Assembly (NCBI GenBank): GCA_000431775.1
Contig: FR888217.1
Location: 36,617-43,490 of the forward strand
Direction of reading: 5' to 3'
DNA from: Clostridium sp. CAG:413
GTDB taxonomy: Bacteria > Bacillota > Clostridia > Oscillospirales > Acutalibacteraceae
Length of the DNA: 6,874 nt
The translations under genes were made by a program, and so were the position numbers. Positions 1 to 5,337 of this stretch are shown here, one piece after another (the first letter of the stretch is position 1; every line of letters starts with the position of its first letter). The notes under the pieces were generated by a model. It saw nothing but the letters and a program-made list of their open reading frames with translations, did no database searches and had not been told where the DNA came from.

Positions 1-571
1 CGAGCGCCGAGGTAGGCTCGTCAAAGAGTATCACGTCGGGATTCATCGCAAGGGAGCGGACTATAGCCACACGCTGCTTCTGACCGCCCGAAAGCGTTGA
101 GGGGTATACGTTTGCCTTATCTTGCAGACCTATCCTCTCAAGCAGGCTCATGGCGTTCTGCTGCGCCTCTTTTTTGATATCGTCCACTTTCCTGACGGGC
201 AGCTTATCCTTGTGGAAGAGGTTATGGGCTATCGCCTTGCGCCTGTCCTTTTTGCCGCAGATAACTGGTGAAAGCATGATATTCTGAATAACGGTCTTAT
301 TATTGAAGAGGTTGAAATGCTGGAACACCATGCCCATCTTGCGGCGGTGGATATTGATATCGACCTTGGGGTCGGCTATATCGACGCCGTTGAATATTAT
401 CTTGCCGCCGGTGGGATCCTCCATGCAGTTGAGGCAGCGGAGGAATGTGCTCTTACCGGAGCCGGAGGGGCCGATGACGACAACGATATCACCCTTATTT
501 ATCGTGATATTGATGCCCTTGAGCACTTCGTTTTTGCCGAAGCTCTTTTGGAGGTCAATTACGTCTATCAC
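1..571 (-). CDS. Polar amino acid ABC transporter ATP-binding protein (GlnQ/HisP type), C-terminus beyond the left edge
   Basis: This is the cytoplasmic ATPase that powers amino acid uptake through the permease encoded just upstream. Translation of the minus strand gives 190 residues before the window ends. Visible motifs are Walker A GPSGSGKST (residues 34-42), Q-loop glutamine 84 in the MVFQHFNLF context, the ABC signature LSGGQ (160-164) and Walker B VILFDE (180-185) followed by PTSAL. The H-loop and C-terminal part lie outside the window. The start is GTG at 571, chosen because VIDVIDLQKSFG aligns with the family N-terminus and AAGGAG lies 11 nt upstream, inside the permease gene. The gene overlaps the permease stop by 17 nt, so translation is probably coupled. 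Compared with typical GlnQ, the segment between Q-loop and signature has about 23 extra residues (around 106-131, rich in Lys, Arg and His). Family assignment is firm; the substrate cannot be read from the ATPase. Confidence 0.95.
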   Translation of the reverse strand, partial: MIDVIDLQKSFGKNEVLKGINITINKGDIVVVIGPSGSGKSTFLRCLNCMEDPTGGKIIFNGVDIADPKVDINIHRRKMGMVFQHFNLFNNKTVIQNIMLSPVICGKKDRRKAIAHNLFHKDKLPVRKVDDIKKEAQQNAMSLLERIGLQDKANVYPSTLSGGQKQRVAIVRSLAMNPDVILFDEPTSAL

Positions 572-1277
572 TCTTCTTCAGGCTCCTTTCCATAATTTTG
601 ATAAGCAGGGTAATGATGCAGACAATGACGATATAGATGAGCGCCATCGTGATATAGGGCACCATGAATTCATAGCTGTTTGAGCCTATGTAGCTGAACG
701 CCACATAGAGGTCGGTCGCGCCGACGAATGAGACGACGGAGGTCTCTTTGATAAGGGCGATGAATTCGTTGCCGAGGGTGGGCAGGATATTCTTGACCGC
801 CTGCGGGATAACTATACGCATCATCGTGGTCGAGAAGCTCAGGCCGACGCTTCTGCCGCCCTCCATCTGACCGTAATCGACGCTCTGAATGCCGCTTCGC
901 ATTATCTCGGATATGTAAGCGCCGCTGTTGAGGCCGAAAACGACAATTGCCACGCTGACACTCGGCAGATTTGTGCCAATAATAGGCAGCACGACATAAT
1001 AGAATACCAGCAGCTGCACCACCATGGGAGTGCCTCTGAAAAGGGCGACATAGAAGGTGCATATTGCGTTGAGCACTCTGGGCAGAACCTTATACTTCGG
1101 TATAACTCGTATGGTGGCGATAAGCGTACCGATGAGTATACCGATTATGAGACCCATGACGGCTATCTTGAGGGTATTTTGCAAGCCCTCGACGACCTTG
1201 ACATAGCCCTCTGCCTCAAACATTATTTCATTGAATTTATCAATCTTTTTGGGGAGCGATGCTAAAAACTCGTTCAT
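555..1277 (-). CDS. Polar amino acid ABC transporter permease (HisM/GlnP family)
   Basis: This is the membrane subunit of an amino acid importer, 240 residues, normal length for the His/Glu/Gln/Arg permease family. Hydrophobic segments occur around residues 36-58, 70-100, 105-122, 160-195 and 205-228. The family motif FRGTP is at 80-84. The EAA-type coupling loop, which docks on the ATPase, runs roughly from 139 to 166 (EGGRSVGLSF, then IVIPQA and ILP); the usual EAA is EGG here. The N-terminus has a short amphipathic stretch before the first membrane helix. The ATG at 1277 is preceded by AAAGGA at 8 nt spacing. The gene follows the binding-protein gene across a 95-nt gap containing a hairpin and overlaps the ATPase start by 17 nt, so the three genes form one import operon. 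The sequence does not reveal which amino acid is carried. Confidence 0.95.
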   Translation of the reverse strand: MNEFLASLPKKIDKFNEIMFEAEGYVKVVEGLQNTLKIAVMGLIIGILIGTLIATIRVIPKYKVLPRVLNAICTFYVALFRGTPMVVQLLVFYYVVLPIIGTNLPSVSVAIVVFGLNSGAYISEIMRSGIQSVDYGQMEGGRSVGLSFSTTMMRIVIPQAVKNILPTLGNEFIALIKETSVVSFVGATDLYVAFSYIGSNSYEFMVPYITMALIYIVIVCIITLLIKIMERSLKKSDRRN

Positions 1278-1328
1278 ACTGTTTATCCTTTACTGTTATC
1301 GGCGAGCACACCTGTTTTACACAAAGAA

Positions 1329-1350
1329 GGCTGTTTCGACCGAAACAGCC
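1329..1350 (-). terminator. Hairpin between binding-protein and permease genes (partial terminator or mRNA stabiliser)
   Basis: A perfect inverted repeat, GGCTGTTTCG and its complement, pairs positions 1329-1338 with 1341-1350. As RNA it forms a 9-bp stem closed by a 4-nt loop. It lies 23 nt after the binding-protein stop and 51 nt before the permease start. Read on the minus strand it is followed by a broken U-tract (TTCTTTGT), so termination is probably incomplete. On the plus strand it is followed by five Ts. Such intercistronic hairpins commonly let the binding protein be made in excess of the membrane subunits; that role is inferred here. Confidence 0.65.
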
Positions 1351-1372
1351 TTTTTGTTAATTTTATTCGGAT

Positions 1373-2227
1373 TTATGCCATTTCGTTAACGGCGTCGGTG
1401 ATGCAGACTGCGGGAGCGGAGTCGATGATGACATAATCGACGTTGCCGTTGATAAGATCCTGCACTGCAAGGGAGCCGCTCTTATAGCCTACGCAGGAAG
1501 CCTTGAGGCCCGCAAAGCCGAAGCTCTCGTCGCCCTTGACATAGAACTGGCCGGTGGTGCCGTTCTGGACGCCGATCTTCTTGCTTGAATCAAGGCCGTT
1601 GAGGATAGCCTCAACATCGGCTGCGCTCGTGCAGGCGTCAAAGGTGGTGTCGTCGCCCTTAGCGATAACCTGCTGAGAAGCCTTATAGTAAGACTCGGAG
1701 AAGGTCACATACTCCTCACGGTCGGGCTTAACGGTAAGACCAGCCATTGCGATATCGCACTTGTGCTGACCGACGGAAAGGCAGACAGCGTCAAAATCCA
1801 TATTCTGGATAACAAGCTCTTTGCCGAGCTTCTCTGCTATGTAAGCCGCAAGCTCCATATCAATGCCGTAGTAATCCTTGCCCTTGGTGTACTCAAACGG
1901 CTCGAAAGCGGCGTTGGTAGCAACTACAAGCTGATCCTTGCTCGAGTCGGCAACTGCGGACTGGACTGCAACGGGAGTGCCGTCGCCGAAGTAGTTGTTG
2001 CAGATCTTATCAAGAGTGCCGTCGGACTTGACCTGCTTGAGGATCTCGTTGACCTGTGCAAGCAGCTCGGGCTGAGCCTTATCAACGCCGAGTGCATACT
2101 CTTCATCGGTAAGATTATATTCGATGACCTTAACTTTCTTTGCTGCGGCAGCGGTGGTAGCCTCGGTGGCTGCGCTGTCACCTGCGGGAGTGGTGGCGGT
2201 TTCATTGTCTTCTTTACCCGTTTTCAT
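1373..2227 (-). CDS. Amino acid ABC transporter substrate-binding protein, apparently circularly permuted SBP_bac_3 domain; separated from its signal peptide by a frameshift
   Basis: This is the extracellular amino-acid-binding subunit of the importer. Residues about 1-29 are an Ala/Thr-rich linker. Residues 30-81 (KKVKVIEYNLTDEEYALG to KICNNYFG) match the segment that normally ends this family. Residues 82-96 form a linker. Residues 97-284 begin with the usual domain start (LVVATNAAFEPFEY) and continue through GIDMELA (121-127), TVKPDR with the carboxylate-binding Arg 170, GVQNGTTG (219-226) and VDYVIIDS with Asp 269. The chain stops at NEMA, just where residue 30 would normally follow. The two parts add up to one full domain in permuted order. 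The ATG at 2227 has no convincing ribosome binding site and this frame lacks a signal peptide. The true start is probably 2315, reached if one base in the repeat at 2199-2241 is discounted, which would give a lipoprotein of about 313 residues. Family is firm; permutation is well supported by motif order. Confidence 0.85.
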   Translation of the reverse strand: MKTGKEDNETATTPAGDSAATEATTAAAAKKVKVIEYNLTDEEYALGVDKAQPELLAQVNEILKQVKSDGTLDKICNNYFGDGTPVAVQSAVADSSKDQLVVATNAAFEPFEYTKGKDYYGIDMELAAYIAEKLGKELVIQNMDFDAVCLSVGQHKCDIAMAGLTVKPDREEYVTFSESYYKASQQVIAKGDDTTFDACTSAADVEAILNGLDSSKKIGVQNGTTGQFYVKGDESFGFAGLKASCVGYKSGSLAVQDLINGNVDYVIIDSAPAVCITDAVNEMA

Positions 2228-2241
2228 TGTCTTCTTTCCCG
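2199..2241 (-). repeat. Imperfect tandem duplication of about 22 bp that shifts the reading frame
   Basis: Two adjacent copies of a block containing AAAGAAGACAATGAAA occupy 2221-2241 (21 nt) and 2199-2220 (22 nt). The second copy has an extra T after CGGG, and the copies differ in their last base. With a single copy the frame reads ACGGKEDNETATTP and is open from the signal peptide through the binding domain. The net 22-nt insertion is not a multiple of three, so it puts a TAA in frame. Confidence 0.85.
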
Positions 2242-2315
2242 CCGCAAGCTGCGAAAGCGGTAACTGCTACGGCGATCACCATAACGATCGCAAGTACTTT
2301 GAATAACTTTTTCAT
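2214..2315 (-). pseudogene. Lipoprotein signal peptide fragment: 5' end of the binding-protein gene, cut off by a frameshift
   Basis: An ATG at 2315 with GGAGG 9 nt upstream opens a 33-codon frame. It has a Lys-Lys N-region, a hydrophobic core (LFKVLAIVMVIAVAVTAFA) and a lipobox-like AFAAC with the lipid-attachment cysteine at residue 24, followed by GGKEDNENG and TAA at 2216-2214. This is a standard Gram-positive lipoprotein leader, and it has the promoter and ribosome binding site that the downstream frame lacks. It overlaps the binding-domain frame (ATG 2227) by 14 nt. Deleting one base, the T of GGGTAAA, joins the two into a single continuous frame. It is therefore best read as the broken front of that gene rather than an independent peptide. 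Confidence 0.85.
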
Positions 2316-2348
2316 TTGGAATTACCTCCGTGTTATTTGAATGACCTA

Positions 2349-2376
2349 ATTATACCACGGTATTCATAAATGTCAA
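2349..2376 (-). promoter_or_regulatory. SigA-type promoter of the amino acid ABC operon
   Basis: On the minus strand, TTGACA (2376-2371) and TATAAT (2354-2349) are both perfect matches, separated by 16 nt. A TG one base before the -10 (TGGTATAAT) makes it an extended -10 promoter. Transcription would begin near 2342, leaving a leader of about 27 nt that contains GGAGG (2329-2325). Confidence 0.85.
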
Positions 2377-2384
2377 GCGATTTG

Positions 2385-2407
2385 TGAATTTTTATAACAA
2401 AAATTCA
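2385..2407. promoter_or_regulatory. AT-rich dyad upstream of the ABC operon promoter (candidate operator or weak terminator)
   Basis: A perfect inverted repeat pairs TGAATTTTT (2385-2393) with AAAAATTCA (2399-2407) around a 5-nt centre. It ends 8 bp upstream of the -35 box on the minus strand, a position suited to a regulator. It also lies 25 nt downstream of the pseudouridine synthase stop, so it could be a weak terminator, though no clean T-run follows on that strand. Its spacing does not fit an ARG box, and it matches a CodY box poorly. Confidence 0.35.
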
Positions 2408-2432
2408 TTTTTTCTTGAATATTACCGAATAT

Positions 2433-3320
2433 TTATTCAACTTGACCAAACAATTCGAGCGCCGCCTCAAAATCGGGATAAAACGGAGCGGTGAAGCGCA
2501 TTTCTTCGCCCGTCACGGGGTGGATAAAGCGGCAGGCTCGGCAGTGCAGGAGCTGGTGCCCTATCTCGGGCATAAAGCCGCCGTACATCGTATCGCCCGC
2601 CAGCGGATGGCCGATATGCGCCATATGCACCCTTATCTGATGAGTCCTGCCCGTCTCTAAATCGAGCCGCACAAGCGTTGCGCCGCTGAAATTGCGCTCG
2701 ACCGTCCAATGGGTCACGGCGCTCTCAACGCCCAGCTCGTCGGAGCAGGCACGCAGAGTTTTCATCGGGTCGGGGCGGTATATCGGGGTGCTGACTGTCC
2801 CCTCCCCATGAAGCTCGCCCTTCACAAGGGCGCAGTATTGCTTTTTGACCTTGCCGGAGAGTTTGCTTGCCGAGAGCGGATTCAGGGCGCAGACAGTCAG
2901 CCCCGAGGTGCCCTTATCGAGCCTGCCGACGGCTCTGAACGCCGCCGACCTGCCCTTTGCGGCGAGGTGTGCCGCCACGGCGTTGGCAAGGGTATCACCC
3001 TGATGATTGTGGGTCGGGTGCATCGCCATAAAGGGAGATTTATTAATTACAATAATGTCGTCGTCCTCATAGACAATATCGAGCGGGGCGTGCATCGGCT
3101 CGGGCGTCGCTTCGTCGTCCGTTATCAGCACGCTCACGGTGTCGCCGCATTTTACGGGGTCAACAGTGCGGAGGTACACCCCGTTAAGAAGCATACCTCC
3201 GTCGGTGTATTTGACTTTTTTGACAAGCCTTGCGGAGAATCCGCAATGACCCCTCAGAAATGCGACGGCTCGCTTGCCGTCATACTCGGGCGGAACGACG
3301 TATTCAAGCCGTCTCGCCAT
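2433..3320 (-). CDS. RluA/RluD-family pseudouridine synthase
   Basis: This cytoplasmic RNA-modifying enzyme isomerises uridine to pseudouridine in rRNA or tRNA. It has 295 residues, a normal length. Residues about 14-65 resemble the S4-like RNA-binding region (FSARLVKKVKYTDGGMLLNG). The catalytic domain follows with DIVYEDDDIIVINKS (81-95), the RLDKGTSG motif (133-140) carrying the catalytic Asp 135, then KQYCALVKGEL (160-170) and ETGRTHQIRVHMAHIGHPLAGD (222-243), all hallmarks of the family. The usual His before RLD is Gly and the usual DTSG is GTSG; the catalytic Asp and the following TSG are kept. The ATG at 3320 overlaps the stop of the preceding transporter (TGATG), with GGAGG 10 nt upstream inside that gene, so translation is probably coupled. 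The target uridine cannot be told from sequence alone, so no rlu symbol is given. Confidence 0.93.
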   Translation of the reverse strand: MARRLEYVVPPEYDGKRAVAFLRGHCGFSARLVKKVKYTDGGMLLNGVYLRTVDPVKCGDTVSVLITDDEATPEPMHAPLDIVYEDDDIIVINKSPFMAMHPTHNHQGDTLANAVAAHLAAKGRSAAFRAVGRLDKGTSGLTVCALNPLSASKLSGKVKKQYCALVKGELHGEGTVSTPIYRPDPMKTLRACSDELGVESAVTHWTVERNFSGATLVRLDLETGRTHQIRVHMAHIGHPLAGDTMYGGFMPEIGHQLLHCRACRFIHPVTGEEMRFTAPFYPDFEAALELFGQVE

Positions 3321-4783
3321 CAGTCGGCAGCCTCCATTTCCGTTTTGGCGGCGGCAACAATGCCGTCCCTGCGCTTTTTAAGCTCGGTCTCTATCATGCG
3401 CTGCTGCTCCCTGTCATCCTTGACAAAGGCAATGACTATGAGATAAAGTATCGCGCCGACCGCGGGGCCGAGGATAAAGAGCGGCCACTGCCACTTCATA
3501 AATACTGCGTTCTGAGCCGTCATGGCTATGCGCTCGTTATACTTGACGTACTTTAGAATCTGACCGTTTATAAGCAAGGCTACCGCGTCACCGATCTTGG
3601 TGGCGAAATTCTGCATTGAGAAGGTTATACCCTCGGTGCGCTTGCCCGTGGTGTATTCCACATAGTCTATCGAGTCGCTCATCAGCGAGCGGTGGGCGAT
3701 ATTCATCATGCTGGCGGGGATGCTCTGAAGCCCCATGAGCAGTATGACTATAAGCATTCTCCATATGCTCTTGAAGCCGACGAAGAAGGACACTATCCTG
3801 AGCGCAACGGCGGATATCTGGGCGATGATAAGTATCTTTTTCATGCCGCCGACCGCCTCAACTATCTTGGTCGCAGCAAGCATGGCGAAAGCGCCGGGGG
3901 CGCCGGTGAGACCGCCGTAGATGAACTGCATTGTGCCGCCGCCGATCTCCATACCGCCGACCTTATAGAATACCTGGCTCTCAAAGAAATACTGCCACGG
4001 CACGGTGAGCTTGAAATATTCGAGAATTCTCGCAAGCGAGATGAGCAGCATGGTCTTATTGTGGCGCAGGACGAATATCGCCTCAAAGAAGCTCTCCTTG
4101 GGGGCGGCTTCGTTCTTGACCTGCTCCTTCATAAAGCCCGCAAGCATTGAAACAAGCTGACCGCCGAGGCCGAGGATCGCGGCGCCGATAATGAAAGATT
4201 TCTTATCGGATATACCGATTTTATTCACCATTATATCCCTTACAACAGGGAAGGTGCCCGCTATGGCGCAGCCGACGGTGACGCCGATGGCTGTCCACTG
4301 GGCTACTCTCGCCCGCTCCTCGGAGTGCGGCGAGCTGATGGAGAGCATACCCCAAAGCGAGACATCCTGCATGGAATAGATAACATCCCACGAGAGGTAG
4401 CAGATAAGGATGAGCACCACTGCGCCGACGCTGCCGAGCCCGAAATCCATAAACATCAGCAACGATAAAATACCTATGAAGGGCGGCAGATAAATCAGGA
4501 ACGGCCGCAGCTTTTCGCCGGTCTTCTTAAAAATATGTCTGTCGATGAGAGCGCCGACTATCGGGTCGTTGATCGCGTCCCAAATGCGGCTGATGCCGGT
4601 TATGTAGCCGACATATTCCGCCTTGATTTTAAGAATATTATTGCAAAAATAGAATAGCCAGCCGTTAATGAACGCATAGTGCATATTCTGGCCCGCTATT
4701 GCAGCGGAGTAGGCAAACAGGCGCTTGTTGGGCACATATCCCTGCTCCATCGCGGCGTCAGTGCGGTAAACGGATTTATCCAT
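3320..4783 (-). CDS. MFS sugar transporter of the glycoside-pentoside-hexuronide:cation symporter (GPH/MelB-like) family
   Basis: This is a cytoplasmic-membrane symporter that probably brings in a glycoside, oligosaccharide or sugar acid with a cation. It has 487 residues, typical for GPH transporters, and about twelve hydrophobic stretches. Family signatures are SRIWDAINDPIVGALIDR (65-82) in the first half and SDSIDYVEYTTGKRTEG with FSMQNFATKIGDA (369-400) in the second. Residues 217-232 form a charged central loop and the C-terminus (455-487) is a charged tail. The ATG at 4783 has AAGGAG (4797-4792) at 8 nt spacing and a promoter at 4814-4842. Its stop overlaps the pseudouridine synthase start by one base. 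No glycosidase lies beside it in the window, so the substrate is open. Family confidence is high. Confidence 0.92.
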   Translation of the reverse strand: MDKSVYRTDAAMEQGYVPNKRLFAYSAAIAGQNMHYAFINGWLFYFCNNILKIKAEYVGYITGISRIWDAINDPIVGALIDRHIFKKTGEKLRPFLIYLPPFIGILSLLMFMDFGLGSVGAVVLILICYLSWDVIYSMQDVSLWGMLSISSPHSEERARVAQWTAIGVTVGCAIAGTFPVVRDIMVNKIGISDKKSFIIGAAILGLGGQLVSMLAGFMKEQVKNEAAPKESFFEAIFVLRHNKTMLLISLARILEYFKLTVPWQYFFESQVFYKVGGMEIGGGTMQFIYGGLTGAPGAFAMLAATKIVEAVGGMKKILIIAQISAVALRIVSFFVGFKSIWRMLIVILLMGLQSIPASMMNIAHRSLMSDSIDYVEYTTGKRTEGITFSMQNFATKIGDAVALLINGQILKYVKYNERIAMTAQNAVFMKWQWPLFILGPAVGAILYLIVIAFVKDDREQQRMIETELKKRRDGIVAAAKTEMEAAD

Positions 4784-4813
4784 CCACTCAGCTCCTTAAC
4801 ATTTTATATGATC

Positions 4814-4842
4814 ATTATATCATTTGAACGCTGCATAAACAA
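4814..4842 (-). promoter_or_regulatory. Promoter of the symporter/pseudouridine synthase operon
   Basis: On the minus strand, TTGTTT (4842-4837) lies 17 nt from a perfect TATAAT (4819-4814). The -10 has the extended TG (TGATATAAT), which can compensate for a weak -35. The start of transcription is expected near 4807, about 24 nt before the ATG. A small dyad, ATGAT (4808-4812) with ATCAT (4819-4823), surrounds the -10 and could be an operator, but it is short. Confidence 0.65.
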
Positions 4843-4927
4843 CTTGACTTTTTGCATAAGTTTTCATTCGGAAATTTGTGACAATGCACAAGAATTCGGG
4901 TAAAAATACGAATTGCGGGGCAAAAAA

Positions 4928-4949
4928 TTTTTTGAAATTTTTTTGAAAT
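4928..4949 (+). repeat. Tandem 11-bp T-tract repeat upstream of the T-box promoter (UP-element-like)
   Basis: TTTTTTGAAAT occurs twice in direct succession (4928-4938 and 4939-4949), preceded by a run of six As (4922-4927). The 11-bp period is close to one helical turn, so the T-tracts are in phase. The block ends 5 bp upstream of the TTGACA -35 box, where an UP element or intrinsically curved DNA would stimulate RNA polymerase. The repeat is seen directly; the function is inferred. Confidence 0.6.
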
Positions 4950-4954
4950 TCCTC

Positions 4955-4983
4955 TTGACAAACGCAAAACACGGTGCTATAAT
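4955..4983 (+). promoter_or_regulatory. trpB: Consensus promoter of the T-box leader and trpB
   Basis: TTGACA (4955-4960) and TATAAT (4978-4983) are both perfect, with the optimal 17-nt spacer, and TG precedes the -10 by one base (TGCTATAAT). Transcription should start near 4990. Because the promoter is so strong, control is expected to act at termination in the leader rather than at initiation. Confidence 0.92.
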
Positions 4984-4989
4984 CGCAGG

Positions 4990-5269
4990 CAACAAGACAA
5001 ACCGATGAGAAAGAGTAGTAGGTTTGAACACCGTCTTTCAAGAGAGCCGCAGGTGGTGCGATTGCGGCAGACAGGCTCATATCGAATGGACTTTCGAGGG
5101 CGGAGCGAAAATGCAGAGCATGAGTAGCGACCGACGGGGGCTTCACCCGTTATCAGCGAAGAACGCATGATAGTGCGTTAAATGAGTGGGCGATAATATC
5201 GTCAATCCGGGTGGTACCGCAGGAGTAATTTATCTCTTGTCCCTGAATTCAGGGGCAAGAGATTTTTTT
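4990..5269 (+). promoter_or_regulatory. T-box leader sensing tRNA-Trp (TGG specifier), upstream of trpB
   Basis: This untranslated RNA leader controls trpB by reading the charging state of a tRNA. The Stem I features are the GATGAGAAAGAGTA kink-turn-like 5' strand (5004-5017), the AGAGAG bulge (5041-5046) with GGTGGTGCG distal-loop sequence (5052-5060), and the specifier-loop 3' strand GAATGGACTTTCGAG (5084-5098). The specifier codon is TGG at 5087-5089, which fits tryptophan and the downstream gene. A Stem III-like hairpin (CGGG to CCCG) lies around 5134-5150. The T-box sequence GGGTGGTACCGC is at 5209-5220, and its TGGT would pair with the tRNA acceptor end. A terminator follows. Uncharged tRNA-Trp would stabilise the antiterminator and allow read-through. 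The leader start is estimated from the promoter. Short open frames across this leader are not credible genes. Confidence 0.95.
5232..5269 (+). terminator. Regulated intrinsic terminator of the T-box leader
   Basis: ATCTCTTGTCCCTG (5232-5245) pairs with CAGGGGCAAGAGAT (5250-5263) to give a 14-bp stem with one G-U pair and an AATT loop, followed by a run of seven Ts (5263-5269). This is the off state of the T-box switch. It competes with the antiterminator that contains GGGTGGTACCGC. Confidence 0.95.
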
Positions 5270-5337
5270 ATTATCCTCTGCGCCGCCCAGCTGATACAAG
5301 ACCGAATAGATCATCGGCATGAAAGGAGAAAAACATT

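Noticed and set aside
1763..2263. A 166-codon plus-strand open frame opposite the binding protein
   Set aside because: It mirrors the binding-protein gene, its hydrophobic stretches come from antisense of Ala/Thr codons, and it has no promoter.
2385..2407. ARG box or CodY box reading of the dyad
   Set aside because: The arm spacing does not fit an ARG box, and it departs from the CodY consensus at several positions. It is kept only as an unnamed dyad.
2709..3446. A 245-codon plus-strand open frame opposite the pseudouridine synthase and symporter end
   Set aside because: It crosses two real minus-strand genes and shows no recognisable domain.
4928..4950. T-runs as a terminator for the symporter region
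   Set aside because: The runs are not preceded by a stable GC hairpin, and the neighbouring symporter is transcribed away from them.
4820..5146. Minus-strand open frame across the T-box leader
   Set aside because: The region is fully explained as promoter plus structured T-box RNA on the other strand, and the predicted peptide has no family features.
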